Assembly: GCA_963934795.1 (NCBI GenBank)
Contig: CAWWAF010000009.1
Span: forward strand, 1-60,979
Source: UBA8438 sp963934795
GTDB taxonomy: Bacteria > Acidobacteriota > Vicinamibacteria > Vicinamibacterales > UBA8438
Direction of reading: 5' to 3'
DNA length: 60,979 nt
In this document: positions 50,223 through 58,102 of the stretch, one piece after another
How the letters are laid out: each line of letters begins with the position of its first letter
Position numbering within the stretch: position 1 is the first letter of the stretch
The notes under the pieces: model-generated
Databases searched by the model: none
Seen by the model: the letters and a program-made list of their open reading frames with translations, nothing else
What the model was told of the DNA's origin: nothing
Made by a program: the position numbers and the translations under genes

Positions 50223-52700
50223 ATGGGTCGCGCCAACCAGCCTGACGTCGACCAGCCACGGCTGGTCGACACCATCATCCGAGACATTCGCTATGGGGCA
50301 CGCAGCCTCTGGCACCATCCCGGCTACAGCCTGCTCGTCGTGGTGACGCTGGCGCTGGGCATTGGCGCCAACACCGCGATTTTCAGCGTGGTCAACGGGG
50401 TGCTCCTGCAACCGCTCCCGTACCAAGATGGACAGGAATTGGTGCTGGCTCGACAGCAGGCGCTTGGCGCTGGCGCGGAGAACATTCCATTCTCGGTCAA
50501 GGAGATCATCGACTATCGGGATCAGCTCGACAGTCTGGACGGATTTGTCGAGTACCACGGGATGTCGTTCACCCTGCTCAACCGGGGTGAACCGGACCGC
50601 GTACTCACCGGCGTCGTGTCCGCCAACTTCTTCGATGTGCTTGGGGTGCAGCCGCTCTTCGGTCGCGCGTTCGTGGACACCGACGACGACCTGGGGGCTG
50701 AAGCGGTGCTGTTGCTCAGCTACCCGTACTGGCAGCAACGCTTCGGCGGCGACCCTGACATCGTGGGCACCGTCTTCGAAATGAACGACCGGCCGCACAC
50801 CGTGGTCGGCGTCCTTCCACCGATTCCTCAGTACCCGCGTGACAACGACGTCTACATGCCGACCTCGGCCTGCCCGTTCCGTGCGCGCGGCGAGGCGCGG
50901 ATGCATGAGGACCGTACGGCGTTTCGGGGGATGGTCGCCTTCGGTCGCCTGCGTGACGGCGTGGGGACCCAGCAGTTCGGGTCTGACCTCGCCACCGTGG
51001 CTGGACGGCTCGAACAGGATTTCGCTGAGGTCTACGAGCCCGGGTCCGGCTACACCGCGGTCACGACCCCGTTGACAGAGGAATTGACCGGCGCGGCCAG
51101 GCCCATGCTGCTGATTCTGCTGGGTACCACGGCGCTCGTGTTGCTCATCGCGTGCGCGAACGTGGCCAACCTCACACTGGCCCGGATGGCCGGGCGCGAG
51201 CGGGAATTGGCGTTGCGCTCCGCCCTGGGTGCCAGCCGAGGCCGCATCCTGACGCAGTTGCTCACGGAGACGACGCTACTGGGGCTTGCCGGAGGGGCGC
51301 TGGGGCTCGCCTTCGCGTGGTCCGGGCTCGACCTGCTGGTCTCATTCGCCGGGCTTCTGACCCCACGGACCAGCCAAATTGCGCTTGATGGGTGGGTGTT
51401 GGTCTTCACGCTGGGAGTGTCGGTGGCTAGCGGACTTGCCTTCGGGCTTGTGCCTGCGTGGTCCGCCGGCCGCGGCGTCTCCAACGCCTTGAAGGAAGGC
51501 GGCCAGAGTACCGACACGGCCGGCAAGCACTGGTTCCGCCAACTCCTGACCGTGTCGCAGGTTGCGGTGTCGTTCACCTTGCTCATCGGTGCCGGCCTGC
51601 TGTTGGCCAGCTTCTACAAGCTGCAACAGGTGGATCCTGGATTCAATCCAGAGAACGTGCTCACGGCGGAGGTGTTCCCCAATTGGTCGAAGTATCGGAC
51701 CCCTGACAGCCGGCGCCAGCTCTTCACGGGCGTGCTGGATCGTATTGAGAGTCGACCCGGCGTCCTGTCCGCGGCGGCGGCGAGCGACGTGCCCCTCGAC
51801 GGCCAGCCGGCGCAACAGCAAGCGTTCGAGATTGAGGGACGACAACACGAAGACCCGGATCTGCGGCCTCGCCTCGATGTGCGGGTGGCCAGTCCCAGTT
51901 ACTTCGAAACGATCGGGGTGGCGACGTTGTCCGGCCGGGTGTTCACCTCTTTGGATGATGACGCCGGCCTCGGCGTGGCCATCATCAGTCGATCGTTGGC
52001 GGAGCGACATTGGCCGGCCGCCGACCCGATCGGGCAACGCGTGACCCTCAACCAGGGCGAGGACTGGCTGACCATCGTCGGCGTGGTCGGTGACGTGCGG
52101 CACGACGGGCTCGAGAGCGCGCCGCCGGACGCGTTGTATCGCTCGTTTCTCCAGGCCTCGGGGGCCACGCGGATTCTGGTGCGCGCGCGGATGGACCCGC
52201 TCTCGCTCGCCACGGAGGTGCGCGAGGCGGTACACGCCATTGACCCGGAGCAGCCGGTCGAGCGTTTCACCACATTGGCGCAGGCCATCAACGACACCTT
52301 GGTCACACGACGATTGACGATGACGCTGCTGGTGCTGTTCGCAGGGTTGGCGCTGTTGATTACCGTGACCGGAATTGCCGGGGTGATCGCCACCTCCGTG
52401 AGCCAGCGGACCCGAGAGTTCGGTGTGCGGTTGGCGCTTGGCGCGCCGCCCTCACGGCTTGTGGGGATGGTGGTGCGCCAGGGCGCGACCATGGTGGTGC
52501 TGGGCCTGTTGCTCGGGCTGGCTGGAGCGACCGCGCTCAGTCGCGTCTTGTCGAGCTTGCTGTACGAGACGGCCCCGACTGACGCGGGGACGTTCCTGGC
52601 GGTGTCACTCGTGCTGCTAGGCGCCGCACTGCTCGCGTGTCTGATTCCGGCGCGCCGGACCATGCGGGTCGATCCGATGATTGCGTTGCGCACGGACTAG
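50223..52700 (+). CDS. Long FtsX/MacB-type ABC permease (acidobacterial duplicated orphan permease)
   Basis: The 825-residue protein has two FtsX domains, each with a cluster of membrane segments. It begins YGARSLWHHPGYSLLVVVTL, then ALGIGANTAIFSVVNGVLL. The MacB periplasmic domain follows (about 85-260). The middle has the FtsX segments (LLIACANVANLTLARMAGRE), and the end repeats them (RTREFGVRLALGAPPSRLVG). The length and duplicated layout match the ADOP family (TIGR03434) of Acidobacteria. No ATPase gene is adjacent, as is usual for these orphans. The role (export of peptides or lipid-like compounds) is unknown. Confidence 0.92.
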   Translation: MGRANQPDVDQPRLVDTIIRDIRYGARSLWHHPGYSLLVVVTLALGIGANTAIFSVVNGVLLQPLPYQDGQELVLARQQALGAGAENIPFSVKEIIDYRDQLDSLDGFVEYHGMSFTLLNRGEPDRVLTGVVSANFFDVLGVQPLFGRAFVDTDDDLGAEAVLLLSYPYWQQRFGGDPDIVGTVFEMNDRPHTVVGVLPPIPQYPRDNDVYMPTSACPFRARGEARMHEDRTAFRGMVAFGRLRDGVGTQQFGSDLATVAGRLEQDFAEVYEPGSGYTAVTTPLTEELTGAARPMLLILLGTTALVLLIACANVANLTLARMAGRERELALRSALGASRGRILTQLLTETTLLGLAGGALGLAFAWSGLDLLVSFAGLLTPRTSQIALDGWVLVFTLGVSVASGLAFGLVPAWSAGRGVSNALKEGGQSTDTAGKHWFRQLLTVSQVAVSFTLLIGAGLLLASFYKLQQVDPGFNPENVLTAEVFPNWSKYRTPDSRRQLFTGVLDRIESRPGVLSAAAASDVPLDGQPAQQQAFEIEGRQHEDPDLRPRLDVRVASPSYFETIGVATLSGRVFTSLDDDAGLGVAIISRSLAERHWPAADPIGQRVTLNQGEDWLTIVGVVGDVRHDGLESAPPDALYRSFLQASGATRILVRARMDPLSLATEVREAVHAIDPEQPVERFTTLAQAINDTLVTRRLTMTLLVLFAGLALLITVTGIAGVIATSVSQRTREFGVRLALGAPPSRLVGMVVRQGATMVVLGLLLGLAGATALSRVLSSLLYETAPTDAGTFLAVSLVLLGAALLACLIPARRTMRVDPMIALRTD

Positions 52701-52726
52701 GGTGGCGCGTCGATCGGGCCCCTCTC

Positions 52727-52758
52727 ATGATCAGCGGTCGAACGACCGATACATGATC
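52727..52758. repeat. Nested palindrome upstream of the small membrane protein gene
   Basis: GGTCG-AA-CGACC (52736-52747) is a perfect inverted repeat. It is flanked on each side by ATGATC (52727-52732 and 52753-52758), about 13 bases from the centre. It lies 23 bases before the ATG at 52781 and could be an operator. Confidence 0.4.
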
Positions 52759-52780
52759 TGACGACCCAGGGGAGAGAGAC

Positions 52781-53035
52781 ATGCGCATCGTACGACTCAT
52801 CAAATACGCCGGTATCGCCACTATCGCTGGCGGAATCGGTTTCGCGATTGCCGGTGGTGAGGTCGAGGTTGACCTTGAGGACGCGCCGGCCCAGATTGCC
52901 GCGACCGCCCGTGAGGCTGCGGACGGGCTGAAAACACTGAACGAAAAAGAGGCCCCGGTCGTGGATGCGCTCAACGCCGTTCGTGATCGCATTGCCAACG
53001 GTGCCCGGCGTATCGGCGGATACCTTGCGGACTGA
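52781..53035 (+). CDS. Small secreted/anchored protein of unknown function
   Basis: The 84-residue protein has an N-terminal hydrophobic helix (YAGIATIAGGIGFAIAGG) and an amphipathic acidic/Ala-rich stretch (DLEDAPAQIAATAREAADGL). A second helix follows (VVDALNAVRDRIANGARRIG). I recognise no family. GGGGAGAGAG precedes the ATG. It is convergent with the methyltransferase gene (7-base gap). Confidence 0.65.
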   Translation: MRIVRLIKYAGIATIAGGIGFAIAGGEVEVDLEDAPAQIAATAREAADGLKTLNEKEAPVVDALNAVRDRIANGARRIGGYLAD

Positions 53036-53041
53036 CCACGG

Positions 53042-53650
53042 TCAGGCGGGGCGTCGGGCACGGATGATTTTCACGACGTCGAGATAGACCGGCTCCACCG
53101 TTACATCCGCGAATCCTGCTCGGCGGACGTTTTCTGACGTATCCCGATTCAGCTCTGGCCCCAGACGGCGGGTCAGCGGCGTCATCAGGTCGAGCATCAA
53201 GCTAAACGGGAAGAACCGGCTTCCGGTGTGCTCGAACATCCCAATCGTGCCGCCTGGTTTGAGGACACGCGTCAGCGCGTGCAGACCACCAACAGGATTC
53301 GGTACCGAACAGAACGTACAGGATGTAAACACCTGATCAAACGTCGCGTCCGGGTAGTCGAGGTCATGCACGTCGAGATGCCGTAGCGTGAGGTCGCCGT
53401 CGTAGCCCTCAGCCCGCGGTCTGGCCCGGTCGAGCATCCGCTCGCTGATGTCGATGGCGGTGATGTGCCGACCTGGTGGAAAGAACTGGATGTCCTGCCC
53501 CGTGCCGATGGCCAGGAACAGCACGTCGCCCTGCATCTCTGAGAACAGGCGTCGCTTCCACGGTTCCCACCGGCGCTCGGGCCCGAACCCGTTCATCAGG
53601 TCATAGCCGCGGACCGCACCGTCCCATTTGCGCTGCGTTGCGAGATCCAT
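53042..53650 (-). CDS. Class I SAM-dependent methyltransferase (UbiE/PmtA-like)
   Basis: The 202-residue protein has the SAM-binding motif VLFLAIGTGQDIQFFPPGRH, then ITAIDISERMLDRARPRAEG, HDLDYPDATFDQVFTSCTFC, and LKPGGTIGMFEHTGS. Motif I is degenerate (AIGTGQ, normally xxGxGxG). The overall pattern resembles UbiE-type or phospholipid N-methyltransferases. The target is unknown. The ATG at 53650 fits the family start; the open frame runs upstream over the neighbouring gene. Confidence 0.82.
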   Translation of the reverse strand: MDLATQRKWDGAVRGYDLMNGFGPERRWEPWKRRLFSEMQGDVLFLAIGTGQDIQFFPPGRHITAIDISERMLDRARPRAEGYDGDLTLRHLDVHDLDYPDATFDQVFTSCTFCSVPNPVGGLHALTRVLKPGGTIGMFEHTGSRFFPFSLMLDLMTPLTRRLGPELNRDTSENVRRAGFADVTVEPVYLDVVKIIRARRPA

Positions 53651-53666
53651 CAGAGGCTGACGGCCA

Positions 53667-54050
53667 TCACGTGACTCTCCGGCGATGTGCCGCGTGGACA
53701 TACGCGTTGAGGCCGTAGGTCGCCAGGAGCGCCGCGAGTCCCAGTGCGGCGCCGAGCGTGAGGGCTGTACCATTCGACAGTGGGCCACTTGCCGCCCGCA
53801 TGCCTACGACCATCCCAGACAGCATGCCGGACACCATGACTGGCAGCATCAGCTCCATGGCACCGAACACGACCGAGAGCCCCACCGCGGCCGGGAGCGC
53901 CACCAGATTGCCGACCAACATCCCCCCCACCATGGCCAACCAGGCTGGCCACGACTCGCCGCCGACGACCGCCACGACGACCGCGACCAGCGCGCCGACG
54001 CCGGTGTTGCTGATGAGGTCGCCGAGCAGGAAGTAGGGTCGACGTTCCAT
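53667..54050 (-). CDS. Small four-span membrane protein
   Basis: The 127-residue protein has about four membrane segments: FLLGDLISNTGVGALVAVVV, WLAMVGGMLVGNLVALPAAV, GLSVVFGAMELMLPVMVSGM and ALTLGAALGLAALLATYGLN. A basic tail follows (HAAHRRRVT). I recognise no family. It is immediately upstream (17 bases) of the methyltransferase gene, so the two are probably cotranscribed; a role in a membrane-lipid step is possible but unproven. The start is the ATG at 54050. Confidence 0.65.
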   Translation of the reverse strand: MERRPYFLLGDLISNTGVGALVAVVVAVVGGESWPAWLAMVGGMLVGNLVALPAAVGLSVVFGAMELMLPVMVSGMLSGMVVGMRAASGPLSNGTALTLGAALGLAALLATYGLNAYVHAAHRRRVT

Positions 54051-54235
54051 GGGTAGTGTCGGGACGGGCACTCGCGCGTGATCCCCGGCATTGTAGTCCG
54101 CTCTCGTCCGCGCCGGGACGCCACGGTCTCGCAGCTCGGCTATCATGCGGATAACCCGGATGGTGCCCGTCGTCTGGCGCTGTGTGCCGGGGCTTCCGGA
54201 TTCGCCGGAGCTGCACACCTGAGGGGGCTTGAGCT

Positions 54236-54817
54236 GTGGGTAGACGACGCGTGCTGTCAGCCGTACTCACCTGTCTTGCCGTGGCCGCGGTGTCCGACGC
54301 ACAGGACGAGCGCTTTCCGAATACGAAGTCGCTTGGTCGGGCGGCGGTCGAGTACCGGGACGACACCATCCACCTGGTTGCGGCGTACTACTACTCCCAG
54401 CGGAGTCACGACTCCCTCTGGCTCCTCATCGAAGCGGCGGTGTCCACCGAAGAACGGATGTCCATGTCTCGCGCGGCGTTCCGGTTGATCGCCCCTGACG
54501 GTGAAGAGATGGTGTTGGCGGAGCAGGCCGAATTCGCGAGGGACTCGAACCGGACTCGACCGTTGTTGCAGAACGCCCGCACGACACGCCATCCCGTGGC
54601 GTCGTATATCCGTCGACGCAATTTCACAGAGCCCTTGCGGTTCTTCACCGTCTCTTTTGGACCGGTGGTTCAGGATGAATTTGTCGTCGACAAGAACAGG
54701 GTCGTCCACGGCGACCTGTTCTTTATCGCGCCGACCGGACTCTGGGAGGACGGGACCTATTCGCTGATTGTCGAACAGAACGGGGTGCGAGCGGCCGTGC
54801 CGATCATCCTGGAGTGA
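54236..54817 (+). CDS. Secreted protein of unknown function
   Basis: The 193-residue protein has a signal peptide (VLSAVLTCLAVAAVSDAQD). A beta-rich part follows (RDDTIHLVAAYYYSQRSHDS, SRAAFRLIAPDGEEMVLAEQ, RFFTVSFGPVVQDEFVVDKN). I recognise no family. The GTG start has GAGGGGG nine bases upstream. It is convergent with the DHDPS-like gene at 54829. Confidence 0.7.
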   Translation: MGRRRVLSAVLTCLAVAAVSDAQDERFPNTKSLGRAAVEYRDDTIHLVAAYYYSQRSHDSLWLLIEAAVSTEERMSMSRAAFRLIAPDGEEMVLAEQAEFARDSNRTRPLLQNARTTRHPVASYIRRRNFTEPLRFFTVSFGPVVQDEFVVDKNRVVHGDLFFIAPTGLWEDGTYSLIVEQNGVRAAVPIILE

Positions 54818-54828
54818 GCCTGCTGGGC

Positions 54829-55818
54829 TCACGCGCGGAGATGCGGCTCGAGCGCGGCGAACCGGTGCTCGATTTCGTCAATTTGCTGCTGCGTGAAGCT
54901 ATATTCGCCACGCCGTGACAGCACCGTCTCGAACAGCCCGCGCTTCCGCAGGACGTACAGCCGCACGCCTGGTATCAGGCCGTCAAGATTGAGCATCAGC
55001 AGGAGCTTCGCGTAGAGATCGCGCACCTCGTCATGGCGGCCTCCTTCGTGGAGGTCCCAGAGCCCGGCGTAGATGTCTGCGTACATCACGCCACCGGTCA
55101 TCACCCCGTCCGTCCCAAGGCGCATCTCATAGGCCCAGCCGCGCCCGAAGTTGGCGCCCAGAATGCTCTTGATCGGATCAGGTCGATGTTTGGCCAGTTC
55201 CAGCATCCGCTGCTGCACCGGCGGGTACTCCTCCTTGACGTAACCGCACTGCGGAAACTCCCGGGCCAGGGCCACGAGAAAGTCGATGGTCAACTCGATG
55301 TCCGGTCCCCCGCTGGTTTGCACGAAAATCGGCCGGTCGGTCACGTCGCACAGCGCGGCGTAGTAGCCGCGGAACTGATCCAGCGACGTCGCAGTGGTTG
55401 GCGGAATCGCGATCATCGCGTCCGGTTCTAGCGCTTCCGCGTGCTCGGCGTACTGGAGCATCCCGGCCGTGTCGTCCGCCTGGACACCGAGGACCAGCGC
55501 CGGCGCGCGGCCTTTGGCGGCGTTCGCCAGCACCTCGAACCCGCGCAGCCGTTCCTGCTGGCTGAGATGGCGCTGCTCGCTGGAGTTCTGCGGCCAGACC
55601 AGGCCCTCGATCCCGCATTGGTCGCAGAACACGACCTGCTTCGCCAGCCCTTCGTAGTCGACCGTGCCACCAGCCTTGTATGGGGTGCTCAGAATCATGA
55701 ACGCGCCCCGCATCGACTTTCCTTCCGCCGCGCGGGTGCCGAGGGTCGGAAACACGGCAGTAGCGGCAAGCGCGGTCAGGCACTCTCGCCGGGTCACGGT
55801 GAGTCGCGGGTCTGGCAT
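54829..55818 (-). CDS. Exported dihydrodipicolinate-synthase-family aldolase
   Basis: The 329-residue protein has a signal sequence with a twin-arginine-like start (TVTRRECLTALAATAVFPTL). A DHDPS/N-acetylneuraminate-lyase barrel follows: FMILSTPYKAGGTVDYEGLA, GIEGLVWPQNSSE, MIAIPPTTATSLDQFRGYYA and CGYVKEEYPPVQQRM, whose Lys is the likely Schiff base. DHDPS enzymes are normally cytoplasmic, so an exported form probably acts on a keto-acid or sugar acid outside the inner membrane. AGAGGAGA eight bases before the ATG supports the start. Confidence 0.87.
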   Translation of the reverse strand: MPDPRLTVTRRECLTALAATAVFPTLGTRAAEGKSMRGAFMILSTPYKAGGTVDYEGLAKQVVFCDQCGIEGLVWPQNSSEQRHLSQQERLRGFEVLANAAKGRAPALVLGVQADDTAGMLQYAEHAEALEPDAMIAIPPTTATSLDQFRGYYAALCDVTDRPIFVQTSGGPDIELTIDFLVALAREFPQCGYVKEEYPPVQQRMLELAKHRPDPIKSILGANFGRGWAYEMRLGTDGVMTGGVMYADIYAGLWDLHEGGRHDEVRDLYAKLLLMLNLDGLIPGVRLYVLRKRGLFETVLSRRGEYSFTQQQIDEIEHRFAALEPHLRA

Positions 55819-55891
55819 TCGCGGTTCTCCTCTGAGGGGACGACAGGGGCTACGTGGGCCTATTAGACACGCTTGTCGAAGGAGATCCAAT

Positions 55892-55942
55892 ATGTCGACC
55901 CTCGCAGGCGGACGGACGGGCTACGCAGTCGACGGCGCCTGA
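55892..55942 (+). CDS. Short ORF with strong ribosome binding site
   Basis: A 16-residue frame, MSTLAGGRTGYAVDGA, is preceded by AAGGAG at 55879-55884, seven bases before the ATG. It lies alone in 286 bases between two minus-strand genes. It may be a leader peptide or chance. No similarity is recognised. Confidence 0.3.
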   Translation: MSTLAGGRTGYAVDGA

Positions 55943-56104
55943 CATGAAGCCGCCCGGCTACCCCTGACCCGCAACGAGCACGAAACCGATATAGCCCAAG
56001 CAGCGGCAGCGTAGTGATGCCACCGATCGAAAGGAGGGGATACGTTCTCGGCACAGATCTGGCCTGCTGGCGGCACGTTCAGGGCGAGTGGGCCGGGGCC
56101 CGGG

Positions 56105-58066
56105 TCAGGGTAGCGCCAGCGCGATCAGTTCCGGCGTCGCGGCGCCGCCGCCACCGCCGACGGCCACCACGATGTACTGCGTGCCGTCTTGCAAGTAGGT
56201 CATCGGATTGCCGTTGGGTACGGACGGGAGGGTCACCGACCCCAGGTATTCGCCGTTGTCCTTGTGATACGCCGTCATGCTGCGGGCACCTTCTGCCTGA
56301 TCGGCGACGTAGCGCCCGCCCGAGTTGACGATGAGCAGGGTCTTGGTCACGAGCGGCCCACCGGCATTGCCCCCGCTGTGTCCCCCAAGCGCCGGCAGGT
56401 TCAATGGCTTCAGCGCGGGGTGATTCCTGGGGCCATCGCCATGGGGGCTCATCCAGGCGTGGTCACCGGTGTTGAGGTCGATGGCGGTGACCCGTTTGTA
56501 CGGCGGCTTGGTCAACGGCAGACCCTGCGGCCCGGGCACCGGCACCGCCCAGGTCTCGGTGAAGTAGCCAACCGTCGCCGGCGGTGCGTACTCGATCAAC
56601 TCGACGGCACGGAGTCGTGTCTGCGAGGGCACGAACAGACGCCCAGTCTCCGGGTCGACCGCGGACCCGGGCCAGTTCACGCCGCCGCCGGTTCCGGGCG
56701 CCTGAATCATCGGCCGTCCGTCGCCACGCACGTTGGGTGGGGTGAACATCGGACTCAATTGGCCCCGTTCGGCGATCCGGATCGCCGCCTCGCGCAGTTC
56801 CGGGGTGAAGTTGATCAAGTCGTCGACCGTGATGCCCTGCAGGTCGAAAGCCGCCGGCTTGGTGGGAAAGGGTTGCGTTGGCGAATACCACTCGCCCGGT
56901 GCGTTGCCGGCTGGCACCGGTCGTTCTTCGATCGGCCAGACTGGATCGCCGGTCGCTCGATCAAAAACATAGGTGAACGCCTGCTTGCTTGTCTGGGCAA
57001 TCGCCTTGATGTCGCGCCCGTCTACGGTGATGTCGAGCAGGTTGCCGCCGGTCGGAAAGTCATAATCCCAGAGGCCGTGGTGCACCGCCTGGAAGTGCCA
57101 CACGCGCTGTCCGGTCTCGGCGTCGACGGCCACGATACTCTCGGCGAAGAGGTTGTCACCGTGGCGCATCCCGCCGTACCAGTCGTTGGTCGGGGTGCTG
57201 ATCGGCAGGTAGACATAGCCGAGTTCCTCGTCGACCGGCATGTTGCCCCAGACGTTGGTGTGCCCGCTGTAACGCCATGACTCGTTCTGCCACGAGTCGA
57301 CCCCAAAGTCGTCGCCCTGGGGAATGGTGTGAAAGATCCACTTCAACGCGCCGGTGCGTGCGTCAAATCCGCGGACGTGTCCCGGCGGCGCTTCACGGGT
57401 GGTGGTCTGGTCGGTGAGCGTGCTCCCGACCACGAGGGTGTTGCGGACCACGGCCACCGGCGTGGAGTGCGTGATGCGCGAACGGTCGATCTCACGCTCG
57501 AGACTCTGACTGAGGTCGACCATGCCGTTGTCGCCAAAGTCGGGATACAACCCGCCGGTTCGCGCATTGAGCGCGATCAGCCGCAGATCGTGCGTTGCGA
57601 TGACGATGCGCGCGTCGTCGCTCTGTGAGTCTTTCCAGTACGACACCCCACGGTGCTGCCACCCGATGTTGGCCGGGCGCTCGATGCGGTCGTAACTGTG
57701 CGGGTCGTAGATCCACACCGCCTCACCCGTGCCGGCATTGAGTGCCGCGACCTGGCCGAGCGGCGTGCTGACATACAACACGCCGCCGATCATCAGCGGG
57801 GTGGCCTTGAAGAGCCCGGGATCGATGGCGTCACGCTCGGTGGCGACCTCATGGGAGACCGACGTCCAGCGCCACGCGATCTCCAGGTCCGAGAAGTTCT
57901 CGGCGGTGATCTGGTCGAGCGGCGAGTATTTCGTATTGGCGCCGTCGGCGCCGTAGTGATGCCACTCGCCGACCACTGGTGGTTGAGCGGCAGCCGGTCC
58001 GACGGCGCCCGCCGCCACGAGCCACACGCCGAGACCAACACATCGCCACCATCGACCATGTCGCAT
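56105..58066 (-). CDS. PQQ-dependent quinoprotein dehydrogenase, copy 2
   Basis: The 653-residue secreted protein has a signal peptide (VGLGVWLVAAGAVGPAAAQ) and an eight-bladed PQQ propeller with W-motifs (VAALNAGTGEAVWIYD, FDARTGALKWIFHTI, AVDAETGQRVWHFQAVHHGL). The catalytic region is LWDYDFPTGGNLLDI. It matches membrane-associated or soluble glucose/quinate dehydrogenase-like quinoproteins rather than methanol dehydrogenase. It lies 36 bases downstream of copy 3, and the two probably form one operon with different substrates. Confidence 0.92.
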   Translation of the reverse strand: MRHGRWWRCVGLGVWLVAAGAVGPAAAQPPVVGEWHHYGADGANTKYSPLDQITAENFSDLEIAWRWTSVSHEVATERDAIDPGLFKATPLMIGGVLYVSTPLGQVAALNAGTGEAVWIYDPHSYDRIERPANIGWQHRGVSYWKDSQSDDARIVIATHDLRLIALNARTGGLYPDFGDNGMVDLSQSLEREIDRSRITHSTPVAVVRNTLVVGSTLTDQTTTREAPPGHVRGFDARTGALKWIFHTIPQGDDFGVDSWQNESWRYSGHTNVWGNMPVDEELGYVYLPISTPTNDWYGGMRHGDNLFAESIVAVDAETGQRVWHFQAVHHGLWDYDFPTGGNLLDITVDGRDIKAIAQTSKQAFTYVFDRATGDPVWPIEERPVPAGNAPGEWYSPTQPFPTKPAAFDLQGITVDDLINFTPELREAAIRIAERGQLSPMFTPPNVRGDGRPMIQAPGTGGGVNWPGSAVDPETGRLFVPSQTRLRAVELIEYAPPATVGYFTETWAVPVPGPQGLPLTKPPYKRVTAIDLNTGDHAWMSPHGDGPRNHPALKPLNLPALGGHSGGNAGGPLVTKTLLIVNSGGRYVADQAEGARSMTAYHKDNGEYLGSVTLPSVPNGNPMTYLQDGTQYIVVAVGGGGGAATPELIALALP

Positions 58067-58102
58067 TGCCACTCTCTTTCTATCGAACAACAGGTCGACC
58101 CG

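Noticed and set aside
56189..57280. 363-codon plus-strand frame opposite quinoprotein copy 2
   Set aside because: The propeller W-motifs on the minus strand are clear, so this is a shadow.
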